Assembly: GCA_021163085.1 (NCBI GenBank) | Contig: JAGGXL010000114.1 | Coordinates: 1 to 28,026, forward strand | DNA length: 28,026 nucleotides | Source: Thermodesulfobacterium sp. | GTDB lineage: Bacteria; Desulfobacterota; Thermodesulfobacteria; Thermodesulfobacteriales; Thermodesulfobacteriaceae | Direction of reading: 5' to 3' | Part shown: positions 1 through 6,448 of the stretch, in pieces | How the letters are laid out: every line of letters starts with the position of its first letter | Numbering within the stretch: the stretch's first letter is position 1 | The notes under the pieces: model-generated | Seen by the model: only the letters and a program-made list of their open reading frames with translations | The model's database searches: none | What the model was told of the DNA's origin: nothing | Translations under genes and position numbers: made by a program

Positions 1-27
1 AAAATATACAATCATAGGAGGCTCCCC

Positions 28-417
28 ATGAAAATAGATTCAAAATTTATATTTCCAGTTAATTTTACTACTGAATCTACAACTTCAAAGAGGGAAAAAA
101 GTCTTTTTGAAAAATATTTTAAACTTGCTCTTTCTGAAATTGAAAAAAAAGAACTTTTAGAAAAAACTCAAAAAGAGAGATTTGATTTAGTCTATAAAAA
201 ACTGGAGGAAAGTTTTCAGCTTTTAGAAAAGATTATGAATATGGAGTTGAACGAAGCCTCCTCCAAGACTGTAGGGGACTTTCTTCTGGCTCAGGCTTTG
301 GAAATCAATAAACTCTTGGAGACCTTTCCAAAATCTTCTCTTAAAAACCTTTTAAAAGAGAGTACCTTTTTTGTAGGAGTTGAAGCCCAAAAAATTAAGC
401 AGGGGTTTTATTCTTAA
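28..417 (+). CDS. Small hypothetical helical protein
   Basis: I do not recognise this 129-residue protein. The start is well supported: an AGGAGG at 16-21 lies 6 bases before the ATG. There is no signal peptide or membrane segment. After a short polar N-terminus (residues 1-22) the protein is highly charged and mostly predicted helical, with Lys/Glu-rich stretches at about 23-70 that could form a coiled coil, and a more hydrophobic helix pair from about 83 to 125. No Cys, no His and no obvious catalytic motif are present. Its last 23 bases overlap the 3' end of the convergent ddl gene. Codon use is like the neighbours, so it looks native. The real partner genes probably lie upstream, outside the window. 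Function is unknown; it could be a small chaperone-like or structural helper protein, but nothing in the sequence decides this. Confidence 0.75.
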   Translation: MKIDSKFIFPVNFTTESTTSKREKSLFEKYFKLALSEIEKKELLEKTQKERFDLVYKKLEESFQLLEKIMNMELNEASSKTVGDFLLAQALEINKLLETFPKSSLKNLLKESTFFVGVEAQKIKQGFYS

Positions 418-1348
418 GTCTTTCTTTTAAAGTTAATTCTAACAGTTTCTGGATGAGTTCCTCAAAACTGTATCCTGCAACCTTAGCTGCAAGAGGTAAA
501 AGGCTTGTTTCTGTCATTCCGGGAATGGTATTAGTTTCAAGTACATAAATTTCATTTTCTACCACAATCATATCAGTTCTACTGTAATGTCTTAACTTTA
601 AAGCCCTGTGAGCTTTAAGGGCATATTCTTGGGCTTTTTTTGTTAAGATTTCAGAAAATTTGGCAGGGCAAACCTCTTCTGCAAAACCGGGTGTATACTT
701 GGTTTTATAGTCAAAAGTCTCTGAAACCTTTGGAATTATTTCTACCACCGGCAAAGGCTTATCATCCAGAATTCCTACTGTTATTTCTCTTCCCTTGAGA
801 TATTCTTCAACAATAATTTCTTCATCTATGGCAAAAGACTTCTCCACAGATTTTTTTAATTCCTCTTCTTTTTTCACTATACTTAATCCTATACTTGAAC
901 CTTGAGTGGCTGGCTTAACAACTAAAGGAAACTTAATTTTCTTTACATACTCTTTAATCTCTTGAAAAGGTGTGTATTTTGAAAAGGTCTTTCCTTCAGG
1001 AACCTTTAGTCCTGCAAGTTTATACAAAATTTTAGAAATTCCTTTATGTATAGCAAGGGCACTACCCAGAACCCCTGCACCTTGATAAGGAAGGTTTATA
1101 GAATCAAGAAAACCTTGCAAAGTCCCGTCTTCACCTCCAGGACCATGAATCACTAAAAAAGCACAATCAAATTCCTCTGCCCTCTGAGTAAGTTTAGAAA
1201 GATCTTTAGCAGGATCAAAAAACTCGTAATAATGTCCAAGCTTTTCTAAAGCCCTCTTTACTGCCTCTGCTCCTTTTAAGGAAACCTCTCTTTCAGATGA
1301 AGTCCCGCCAGCAAGAAGGGCAATTTTTAATACATTTGAAGAGGACAT
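395..1348 (-). CDS. ddl: D-alanine--D-alanine ligase
   Basis: ATP-grasp enzyme joining two D-alanines for peptidoglycan precursors, acting in the cytoplasm. At 317 residues it is close to the usual 300-320. Visible family motifs: GGTSSEREVS (14-23), VIHGPGGEDGTLQG (66-79), VVKPATQGSSIG (143-154, the ATP loop), a Tyr-containing substrate loop around YKTKYTPG (214-221) and ETNTIPGMT near the C-terminus (271-279) with the Mg-binding residues. The ATG at 1348 has an AGGAGG 6 bases upstream (1355-1360), so the start is firm even though it lies 56 bases inside the preceding HD-domain gene. It is the last gene of the rpsB operon; its end overlaps the convergent small gene at 28-417 by 23 bases. Placement after cdsA groups it with uppS as a cell-wall/envelope function. 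Confidence 0.95.
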   Translation of the reverse strand: MSSSNVLKIALLAGGTSSEREVSLKGAEAVKRALEKLGHYYEFFDPAKDLSKLTQRAEEFDCAFLVIHGPGGEDGTLQGFLDSINLPYQGAGVLGSALAIHKGISKILYKLAGLKVPEGKTFSKYTPFQEIKEYVKKIKFPLVVKPATQGSSIGLSIVKKEEELKKSVEKSFAIDEEIIVEEYLKGREITVGILDDKPLPVVEIIPKVSETFDYKTKYTPGFAEEVCPAKFSEILTKKAQEYALKAHRALKLRHYSRTDMIVVENEIYVLETNTIPGMTETSLLPLAAKVAGYSFEELIQKLLELTLKERLKNKTPA

Positions 1349-1901
1349 CCCTTACCTCCTTTACTTTATCTAACTCCAATATCTTACCTGGTGTAAAAGG
1401 AAGTTTTTTAAAAATGCGCTTCTCAAGCGTATAATTTAATTTTTCCAAAGATTCTAATCTCAAAATACTTTCCTTATTTTTACCATATCTCTTTTTTAAG
1501 TCTTCAAATCTTTCTTTAAGGGTAACTATTTTATCATGCATCACCCTTTTATCTGCATAATGCACTATTTCTTCCTCACTGATTGGAGCATCAAGAGAAT
1601 TAATTTCCAAATGAATATGTGCTTTTATAATATCTCCTATTCTTTTATATCCCATTTTTTCCATAAATTCATACCCAAGCAAAGCATGATCCTTTCCTGT
1701 TAAAATAGATTCATATTTTTTTATATCATGCAAAAGCGCCCCTGTTACCAAAAGAGGAAAATCAATTCTTTCTCCGCTCTCCTTTAAGAAACATCCAATA
1801 AATAAAGAAATAAGTGCCACTTTTTCAGAATGTCTGATGATGTGTTCAGGAGTTTTTTCCTTTTTTAGAAGGAAATAAGCTTCTTCAAGAGAAAGAGTCA
1901 T
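1293..1901 (-). CDS. HD-domain metal-dependent phosphohydrolase
   Basis: A 202-residue protein of the HD superfamily. Visible metal ligands in order: His24 (in IIRHSEKV), the His58-Asp59 doublet (ALLHDIKKYE), His72 (KDHALLGYEF), His95 (IIKAHIHLE) and Asp117 (HYADKRVMHD). This is the standard layout of small HDIG-type hydrolases that cleave phosphate esters or nucleotides; the substrate cannot be read from the sequence. It starts at an ATG 4 bases after cdsA with no strong ribosome binding site, so it is probably translated by coupling. The C-terminal tail after about residue 185 contains two Cys (CIKNCPSC) and overlaps the start of ddl by 56 bases. That tail looks poorly conserved, as if the original stop had been lost. 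It sits within the uppS-cdsA-ddl envelope block; a link to lipid or nucleotide turnover is only inference. Confidence 0.85.
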   Translation of the reverse strand: MTLSLEEAYFLLKKEKTPEHIIRHSEKVALISLFIGCFLKESGERIDFPLLVTGALLHDIKKYESILTGKDHALLGYEFMEKMGYKRIGDIIKAHIHLEINSLDAPISEEEIVHYADKRVMHDKIVTLKERFEDLKKRYGKNKESILRLESLEKLNYTLEKRIFKKLPFTPGKILELDKVKEVRDVLFKCIKNCPSCWRDFI

Positions 1902-1905
1902 AATT

Positions 1906-2691
1906 TTAAAATGTTTTTAAAATTTTTAAAATTATTAAGAATAAAGGTGAAGCAAGCAATACACTATCCAATCTATCAAGTATTCCTCCATGTCCTACAA
2001 TAATTTTACCAGAGTCTTTTTTGTTAACAGCTCTTTTGAAAGCTGACTCAAGGAGATCACCTATACATCCAGCGATAGCAAGAAGTAGAGAAATTACAAT
2101 ATTTATTTTACTTTCAACCAGCTCTAAATAATAATTTAAAGTAATTGCCACTATCAAACTTAATACTATTCCACCAAAAAAACCTTCCCAAGTTTTTCTA
2201 GGTGATATATTGGAAAAAAAAGGAGTCTTTCCAAAAGCTTTACCTGTTAAATACGCTCCTGTATCATTTGCAAAAACTACAGAAAAAAAATAAATTAAAT
2301 ATTCTCTTTCAAAATGCTGTAAAATCTCCCAAAAAGGATAAAGTCCTAAAAAAATATAAATGAGTCCTGCTAAAAAAGGGGGGAAATTCTTTTTAAATAA
2401 CTCTTTTTCATAAATAAATAAATGTGGCAAAAAAGAAAAGAAGAGAAAAAAATAAAAAATGAATAAAAGCGGCATATTGTATTTAAAAACCAGCAAAAAA
2501 GCGATTAAAAGAAGAGCTTCGCCAAATATCCAGAAAAAAGAAGAAAATTCGTAAAGATTTTTCCACTCATAAAAACACAAAAAAGCTGTAAGAAGGATAA
2601 GTAAAGAAATTATCAAAAAATCTGCTTTCAAAAGAACAAGTACAAGAAGAGGAAAAAGTATAAGAGCTGTAATAAATCTTTTAAGATTCAT
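1906..2691 (-). CDS. cdsA: Phosphatidate cytidylyltransferase (CDP-diacylglycerol synthase)
   Basis: Integral membrane enzyme converting phosphatidic acid and CTP to CDP-diacylglycerol, the precursor of phospholipids. The C-terminal CdsA signature is complete: SAFKRAVNKKDSGK followed by GHGGILDRLD (about residues 216-242), carrying the conserved Lys, Asp, His and Asp residues. The N-terminal part is strongly hydrophobic with several membrane helices. I prefer the ATG at 2691, giving 261 residues and a typical MNLKRFITA N-terminus. A TTG at 2703, four codons earlier, is also open and cannot be excluded. Either start overlaps the end of uppS (11 or 23 bases), so translation is probably coupled. 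The uppS-cdsA order is widely conserved in bacteria; here dxr, often next, is absent and an HD protein follows. Confidence 0.95.
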   Translation of the reverse strand: MNLKRFITALILFPLLVLVLLKADFLIISLLILLTAFLCFYEWKNLYEFSSFFWIFGEALLLIAFLLVFKYNMPLLFIFYFFLFFSFLPHLFIYEKELFKKNFPPFLAGLIYIFLGLYPFWEILQHFEREYLIYFFSVVFANDTGAYLTGKAFGKTPFFSNISPRKTWEGFFGGIVLSLIVAITLNYYLELVESKINIVISLLLAIAGCIGDLLESAFKRAVNKKDSGKIIVGHGGILDRLDSVLLASPLFLIILKILKTF

Positions 2692-3430
2692 AAACTCTAC
2701 CAAATCTTCTTTCTCGCTGTTGATAAGAATAAATTGCCTTTAAATACTCATTTTCATTAAAATCAGGCCAGTAAATAGGTGTAAAATAAAATTCTGTATA
2801 CGCTAACTGGAATAGCAAAAAATTAGAGACTCGCATTTCTCCACTCGTTCTTATAAGGAGATCTGGATCAGGGATATCCTTAGTATCTAAGAAATTTCTA
2901 AAAAGTTCTTCATCTATATCTTCAGGGGAAATTTTGCCCTTCTTTACTTCTTCTGCCAACTTTCTGGTGGCTTTAATAATCTCATTTTTCCCTCCATAGC
3001 TCAACGCCATACATAAAACCATCTCTTCGTTTTTTTCCGTAGCTTTTTCGATCAATTCTAATTTTTCTTGTAAATCTTGGGGGAAATCTTCTTTATCACC
3101 TATTACTTTAAATCTAATACCCTTTTTCTTCATTTCTTCAAATTCTGAATCCAGGTAAATTTTGAGCAATTCAAGAAGTGTTTTAATTTCTTTTTCTGGG
3201 CGAAGCCAGTTTTCCTTGGAAAAGGCAAAAAGAGTAAGATAAGGAATGCCAAGTTCCTTTGTTTTATAAATAATTTTTTTTGCTACTTCTGCTCCTTTTT
3301 TATGTCCATAGATCCTTGATAAACCCTTGCTTTTTGCCCATCTTCCGTTCCCATCCATAATAATAGCCACATGACGAGGAAGCTTTGAAGGATCTAAAAC
3401 TATATTAAAATCATCAAAACATTGATTCAT
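2681..3430 (-). CDS. uppS: Undecaprenyl diphosphate synthase (cis-prenyltransferase)
   Basis: Makes the C55 lipid carrier for peptidoglycan and surface polysaccharide by cis-condensing isopentenyl diphosphate onto farnesyl diphosphate. All UPPS blocks are visible: IIMDGNGRWAKSKG (24-37) with the catalytic Asp26 and the GN-RW phosphate loop, GHKKGAE (42-48), FAFSKENWLRP (68-78), and RTSGEMRVSNFLLFQ (194-208) with the Arg and Glu that bind the homoallylic substrate. The usual FLLWQ appears here as FLLFQ. At 249 residues the length is normal. The ATG start at 3430 follows frr by 13 bases with only a weak ribosome binding site; the stop lies inside cdsA. Could in principle be a shorter-chain cis-prenyltransferase, but the operon position favours UppS. 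Confidence 0.96.
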   Translation of the reverse strand: MNQCFDDFNIVLDPSKLPRHVAIIMDGNGRWAKSKGLSRIYGHKKGAEVAKKIIYKTKELGIPYLTLFAFSKENWLRPEKEIKTLLELLKIYLDSEFEEMKKKGIRFKVIGDKEDFPQDLQEKLELIEKATEKNEEMVLCMALSYGGKNEIIKATRKLAEEVKKGKISPEDIDEELFRNFLDTKDIPDPDLLIRTSGEMRVSNFLLFQLAYTEFYFTPIYWPDFNENEYLKAIYSYQQRERRFGRVYES

Positions 3431-3443
3431 TTCTATGAAATTT

Positions 3444-3998
3444 CTACGGAGTTAAAATCTCTTTTTCTTTTTCTTTTAAAACTTCATTAATCTTTTCGAT
3501 ATACTGATCAGTCAACTTCTGAACCTTCTTTTCTAATTGAATATAATCATCTTCAGAGATTTCTCCTTTCTTTTTAGCAGACTTAAACTTATCCAAAACA
3601 TCTCTCCTGATATTACGAATAGCTATTCTTGTTTCCTCAGCAAGCTTTCCAGCTACTTTTATCAACTCTTTTCTTCTTTCTTCAGTCAGAGGAGGAATAA
3701 CAAGCCTTATTGTTTTCCCATCACTTGTAGGGTTGATCCCCAAATCTGACTTTTGAATAGCCCTTTCAATCTCTTTAACTAAATTTACATCCCACGGCTG
3801 TATAACAAGCACCTTACCTTCTACTACATTTACAGTAGCTATCTGAGGAATAGGCATTTGAGTTCCATAACAATCGACTTTAATAGCATCTAAAAGTGCA
3901 ACAGAAGCTCTGGAAGTTCTTATGTGAGAAAGTTCTTCTTTAAAATTTTTTAAACTTTTTTCCATTCTTTTTTTAGCTTCATCCAAAACCTCATTCAC
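3444..3998 (-). CDS. frr: Ribosome recycling factor
   Basis: RRF splits the post-termination ribosome together with EF-G. The 184-residue protein matches the family length (about 185) and shows the conserved elements: the opening helix with LSHIRTSRAS (23-32), the hinge and domain II segment YGTQMPIPQIATVNV, the turn INPTSDGKTIRLVIPPLTEERRKEL in part (about 98 onward), and the long closing helices with RNIRRDVLDK. It uses a GTG start at 3998, preceded by AGGAGG at 4009-4014 with a 10-base spacer; an ATG at 4006 is out of frame and stops after three codons. It lies 19 bases after pyrH and 13 before uppS in the rpsB operon. Confidence 0.97.
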   Translation of the reverse strand: MNEVLDEAKKRMEKSLKNFKEELSHIRTSRASVALLDAIKVDCYGTQMPIPQIATVNVVEGKVLVIQPWDVNLVKEIERAIQKSDLGINPTSDGKTIRLVIPPLTEERRKELIKVAGKLAEETRIAIRNIRRDVLDKFKSAKKKGEISEDDYIQLEKKVQKLTDQYIEKINEVLKEKEKEILTP

Positions 3999-4017
3999 AA
4001 TTCCATCACCTCCTTTT

Positions 4018-4734
4018 TTAAGGGGTCACTAAGGTTCCTATATTCTCCCCTAAAATTGCTTTTTTAATATTACCTGGTTTTAAAAGATTAAAAATTAAGA
4101 TGGGAAGCCTGTAGTCCCTTGCAAGGGAAAAGGCTGTAGCATCCATTACTCTAAGTTTTTTTATCAAAGCCTCGTCAAAAGTAAGAGTATCAAATTTTTT
4201 AGCTGTAGGATCTTTTATTGGATCTTTATCGTATACTCCGTCTACCTTGGTAGCTTTAAATAAAATTTCTGCTTTAAGTTCAAGTGTTCTTAAGACTGCC
4301 GCAGTATCTGTGGTAAAAAAAGGATTACCTGTACCACAGGCTAAAATAAGAACCTCTTTTCTTGCTAAATATATAAGTGCTTTCTCTCTTATATAGTTTT
4401 CGGCAACTTTTATTATTTCAAAGGCAGAAAGAACTCTACAAGGAACATCTTGAGAAATTAAAGCATCTTGAATAATTAAAGCATTAATTAAAGTTGCAAG
4501 CATTCCTATATTATCTGCCCTTACCCTGTCCATTCCACTCTTCTGTCCTGCAACCCCTCTGAAAATGTTACCTCCTCCTATTACAATTCCCAGCTCTACA
4601 CCTAATTTATATACTTCTTTTAACTCATCAGCTATTTTTTTTACAACCTGATGATCTATTCCAAAGGTATTATTCCCTAATAAAGCCTCTCCTGAAACTT
4701 TTAAAAGAATTCTCCTATACTTAGGTTTCTCCAC
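4018..4734 (-). CDS. pyrH: UMP kinase (uridylate kinase)
   Basis: Hexameric bacterial-type UMP kinase of the amino-acid kinase fold, phosphorylating UMP to UDP with ATP. Motifs: ILLKVSGEALLG (9-20), VIGGGNIFRG (51-60), MDRVRADNIGMLATLINAL (68-86, allosteric and UMP-binding region), the GTGNPFFTTDTAA loop (134-146) and KATKVDGVYDKDP (160-172). At 238 residues it is the standard size. It uses a GTG start, three bases after the tsf stop; a Shine-Dalgarno-like AGGTAGGTGA overlaps the last codons of tsf. The tsf-pyrH-frr order is classical in bacteria, coupling pyrimidine nucleotide supply with the translation apparatus. Confidence 0.97.
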   Translation of the reverse strand: MEKPKYRRILLKVSGEALLGNNTFGIDHQVVKKIADELKEVYKLGVELGIVIGGGNIFRGVAGQKSGMDRVRADNIGMLATLINALIIQDALISQDVPCRVLSAFEIIKVAENYIREKALIYLARKEVLILACGTGNPFFTTDTAAVLRTLELKAEILFKATKVDGVYDKDPIKDPTAKKFDTLTFDEALIKKLRVMDATAFSLARDYRLPILIFNLLKPGNIKKAILGENIGTLVTP

Positions 4735-4737
4735 TTC

Positions 4738-5334
4738 TTATTCACCTACCTGAAACCTACAGAACCTCTTAATCAAGATCTTTTCGCCTATTTTTGCCAT
4801 AAGCTCGTTTAAAAGATCCTGAATAGTAAGGTCAGGATTTTTAATAAAGGGCTGTTCTAATAAAACATTCTCTTTATAAAACTTTTCAAGCTTTCCTTCT
4901 ACAATTTTGGGTATAATATTCTCTGGCTTACCTGCTTCCTTAAGTTGTTCTTCGTATATTTTCTTCTCTCTTTCCAGTACTTCTGGTGGTACCTGTTCTC
5001 TACTTATAGCAATAGGATTGGTTGCTGCAATTTGCATAGCAAGATCATGAGCAAACTGCTGAAATTCTGAAGTTCTTGCCACAAAATCAGTTTCGCAGTT
5101 TACTTCAACCAAGACACCTATTTTTTTATTGCTGTGAATGTAAGCTGAAACCACCCCTTCTAATGTTTCCTTTGCTGCTCTTTTAGCAGCAATAGCAAGT
5201 CCTTTTTTTCTGAGAATATCTACAGCTTTCTCTATATCACCCTGGGCTTCTTCTAATGCTTTTTTACAATCCATAAAACCAGCTGCTGTTCTTTCTCTAA
5301 GTTGTTTTATCAACTCCAAACTCACTTCAGCCAT
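4738..5334 (-). CDS. tsf: Translation elongation factor Ts (short form)
   Basis: Nucleotide exchange factor for EF-Tu. Residues 1-40 form the UBA-like N-domain (SLELIKQLRERTAAGFMDCKKALEEA in two parts), followed by the hallmark TDFV at 82-85 that contacts EF-Tu near its Mg site. At 198 residues this is the short EF-Ts type with a reduced core, about the size known from Thermus, rather than the roughly 280-residue type of E. coli. The ATG at 5334 has an AGGAGG a few bases upstream, and the gene begins 17 bases after rpsB. The rpsB-tsf pair is near universal in bacteria and is probably governed by the structured leader upstream of rpsB. Confidence 0.97.
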   Translation of the reverse strand: MAEVSLELIKQLRERTAAGFMDCKKALEEAQGDIEKAVDILRKKGLAIAAKRAAKETLEGVVSAYIHSNKKIGVLVEVNCETDFVARTSEFQQFAHDLAMQIAATNPIAISREQVPPEVLEREKKIYEEQLKEAGKPENIIPKIVEGKLEKFYKENVLLEQPFIKNPDLTIQDLLNELMAKIGEKILIKRFCRFQVGE

Positions 5335-5351
5335 ATTTACCTCCTGATTTT

Positions 5352-6203
5352 TTATTCTTCTTTTTCTACCATTCTTTCTGCTTCTTCTTCAAGTTTTCTC
5401 TCTTTTTCTTCTTCCACAAGTATCTCCTTTATTATTTCTTCTGCTTTTTCTTCTTCTGTTTTTAAAAGTTCCTCTTCAACTGGAATCTCTTTATCTGCCT
5501 CAGCTGCCAATTTTTCTTTATAAATCTCTAACCCTTCTAAACATGCATCGGCAATTTTACTGGTAATAAGCTTTATAGCTCTTATTGCATCATCATTTCC
5601 CGGGATAATATAGTCTATAAGATCAGGATCGCAATTAGTATCAACGATGGCAATAATAGGTATTCCCAGTTTTCTTGCCTCCTTAACTGCAATCTCTTCA
5701 TAAACAGGATCCACTATGTATAAAGCTTGAGGTAAAGTTTCCATATCCTTTATTCCGGAAAGATTCTTTTCCAGTTTGTTTTTTAACCTTTCAAGTCTCA
5801 ATCTTTCTTTTTTCACAAATCTTTCAATGGTTCCATCTTCAAACCAGGCTTCAAGCCTTTTAAGTTTTTCTACACTCTGCCTTATAGTTTTAAAATTGGT
5901 AAGTGTTCCTCCAAGCCATCTATTTACTACATAATACATACCACATCTTTGGGCTTCTTCTTTAACAGTCTCCTGAGCCTGCTTCTTTGTTCCCACAAAT
6001 AAAATTTTTCCTCCCTGAGCAACCAGATTTACTACAAATTCATAGGCAATCTCAAAATAGTGCAGGGTTTGCTGCAAATCAATAATGTGAATCCCATTTC
6101 TTTCGCCAAAAATAAAAGGCTTCATTTTAGGATTCCATCTGCGAGTCTGGTGACCAAAATGGACACCTGCTTCAAGGAGCTGTTTCATGGTAATGTGTGA
6201 CAT
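5352..6203 (-). CDS. rpsB: 30S ribosomal protein S2 with Glu-rich C-terminal extension
   Basis: Ribosomal protein S2, first gene of the operon. The core (about 1-230) carries family blocks such as LLEAGVHFGHQTRRWNPKM (9-27), FVGTKKQAQ (69-77), VNRWLGGTLTNF (93-104) and VDTNCDPDLIDYIIPGNDDA (187-206). At 283 residues it exceeds the usual about 240. The surplus is a tail from about residue 234 to 283 containing 22 Glu in 50 residues, predicted as a charged helix. The ATG at 6203 has GGAGG at 6211-6215. The tail ends in a normal stop, 17 bases before tsf, so it is not an assembly artefact of a visible kind. Expression is probably autoregulated through the leader RNA described separately. Confidence 0.97.
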   Translation of the reverse strand: MSHITMKQLLEAGVHFGHQTRRWNPKMKPFIFGERNGIHIIDLQQTLHYFEIAYEFVVNLVAQGGKILFVGTKKQAQETVKEEAQRCGMYYVVNRWLGGTLTNFKTIRQSVEKLKRLEAWFEDGTIERFVKKERLRLERLKNKLEKNLSGIKDMETLPQALYIVDPVYEEIAVKEARKLGIPIIAIVDTNCDPDLIDYIIPGNDDAIRAIKLITSKIADACLEGLEIYKEKLAAEADKEIPVEEELLKTEEEKAEEIIKEILVEEEKERKLEEEAERMVEKEE

Positions 6204-6210
6204 AAATTTA

Positions 6211-6307
6211 CCTCCTTTGGGGTTTTTGCTTCCGTCTAAGGTGGACTAAAACCAAGCACCTCCTACATTTAAGGAGGCACCCCAATCCTTAGACGTGCTT
6301 TTTAGTC
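6211..6307 (-). promoter_or_regulatory. Structured leader RNA of rpsB-tsf, with crossing helices
   Basis: Between the likely transcription start (near 6306) and the ribosome binding site, the minus-strand RNA has three paired elements. Helix A: 6300-6307 pairs with 6244-6251 (8 perfect base pairs). Helix B: 6287-6295 pairs with 6233-6241 (9 perfect base pairs). Central hairpin C: 6271-6276 pairs with 6258-6263 (CCUCCU/AGGAGG as read in RNA, 7-base loop acattta on the plus strand), extendable by a G-C and several G-U pairs. In RNA order the arms are A, B, C, C', A', B', so A and B cross and must form either a pseudoknot or two mutually exclusive states. S2 is known to autoregulate rpsB-tsf in E. 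coli through a structured 5' UTR; that this leader does the same is inference. Confidence 0.65.
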
Positions 6308-6312
6308 TCATA

Positions 6313-6340
6313 ATTAAATCACTTTTCATTTAAATTTCAA
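6313..6340 (-). promoter_or_regulatory. Putative sigma-70 type promoter of the rpsB operon
   Basis: Reading the minus strand, TTGAAA (6340-6335) and TTTAAT (6318-6313) are separated by 16 bases. The predicted start near 6306 places the first helix arm of the leader RNA at the extreme 5' end, which supports the call. Pattern match only. Confidence 0.5.
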
Positions 6341-6381
6341 GCTTTTGGAGACCCTTTACAAGTTTTAATAATTACAATATC

Positions 6382-6409
6382 TTGAAAAAAATCTATTTAG
6401 GTGTTTAAT
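6382..6409 (+). promoter_or_regulatory. Putative promoter of the ctpA-thiL operon
   Basis: TTGAAA (6382-6387), 16-base spacer, TTTAAT (6404-6409). It has the same boxes and spacer length as the divergent rpsB promoter. The predicted start near 6416 leaves a leader of about 33 bases, with an AAGGGAG ribosome binding site at 6435-6441 before the ATG at 6449. Confidence 0.45.
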
Positions 6410-6448
6410 TTCTATTTTAAATTTATCATAATCTAAGGGAGTTCTTAA

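Noticed and set aside
4004..4006. ATG upstream of frr
   Set aside because: Out of frame with frr and followed by a stop after three codons; the GTG at 3998 gives the family N-terminus.
5302..5523. Ser-rich open frame on the plus strand opposite rpsB/tsf
   Set aside because: It is the complement of Glu/Lys-rich codons of the S2 tail and the tsf start, with no ribosome binding site; a shadow frame.
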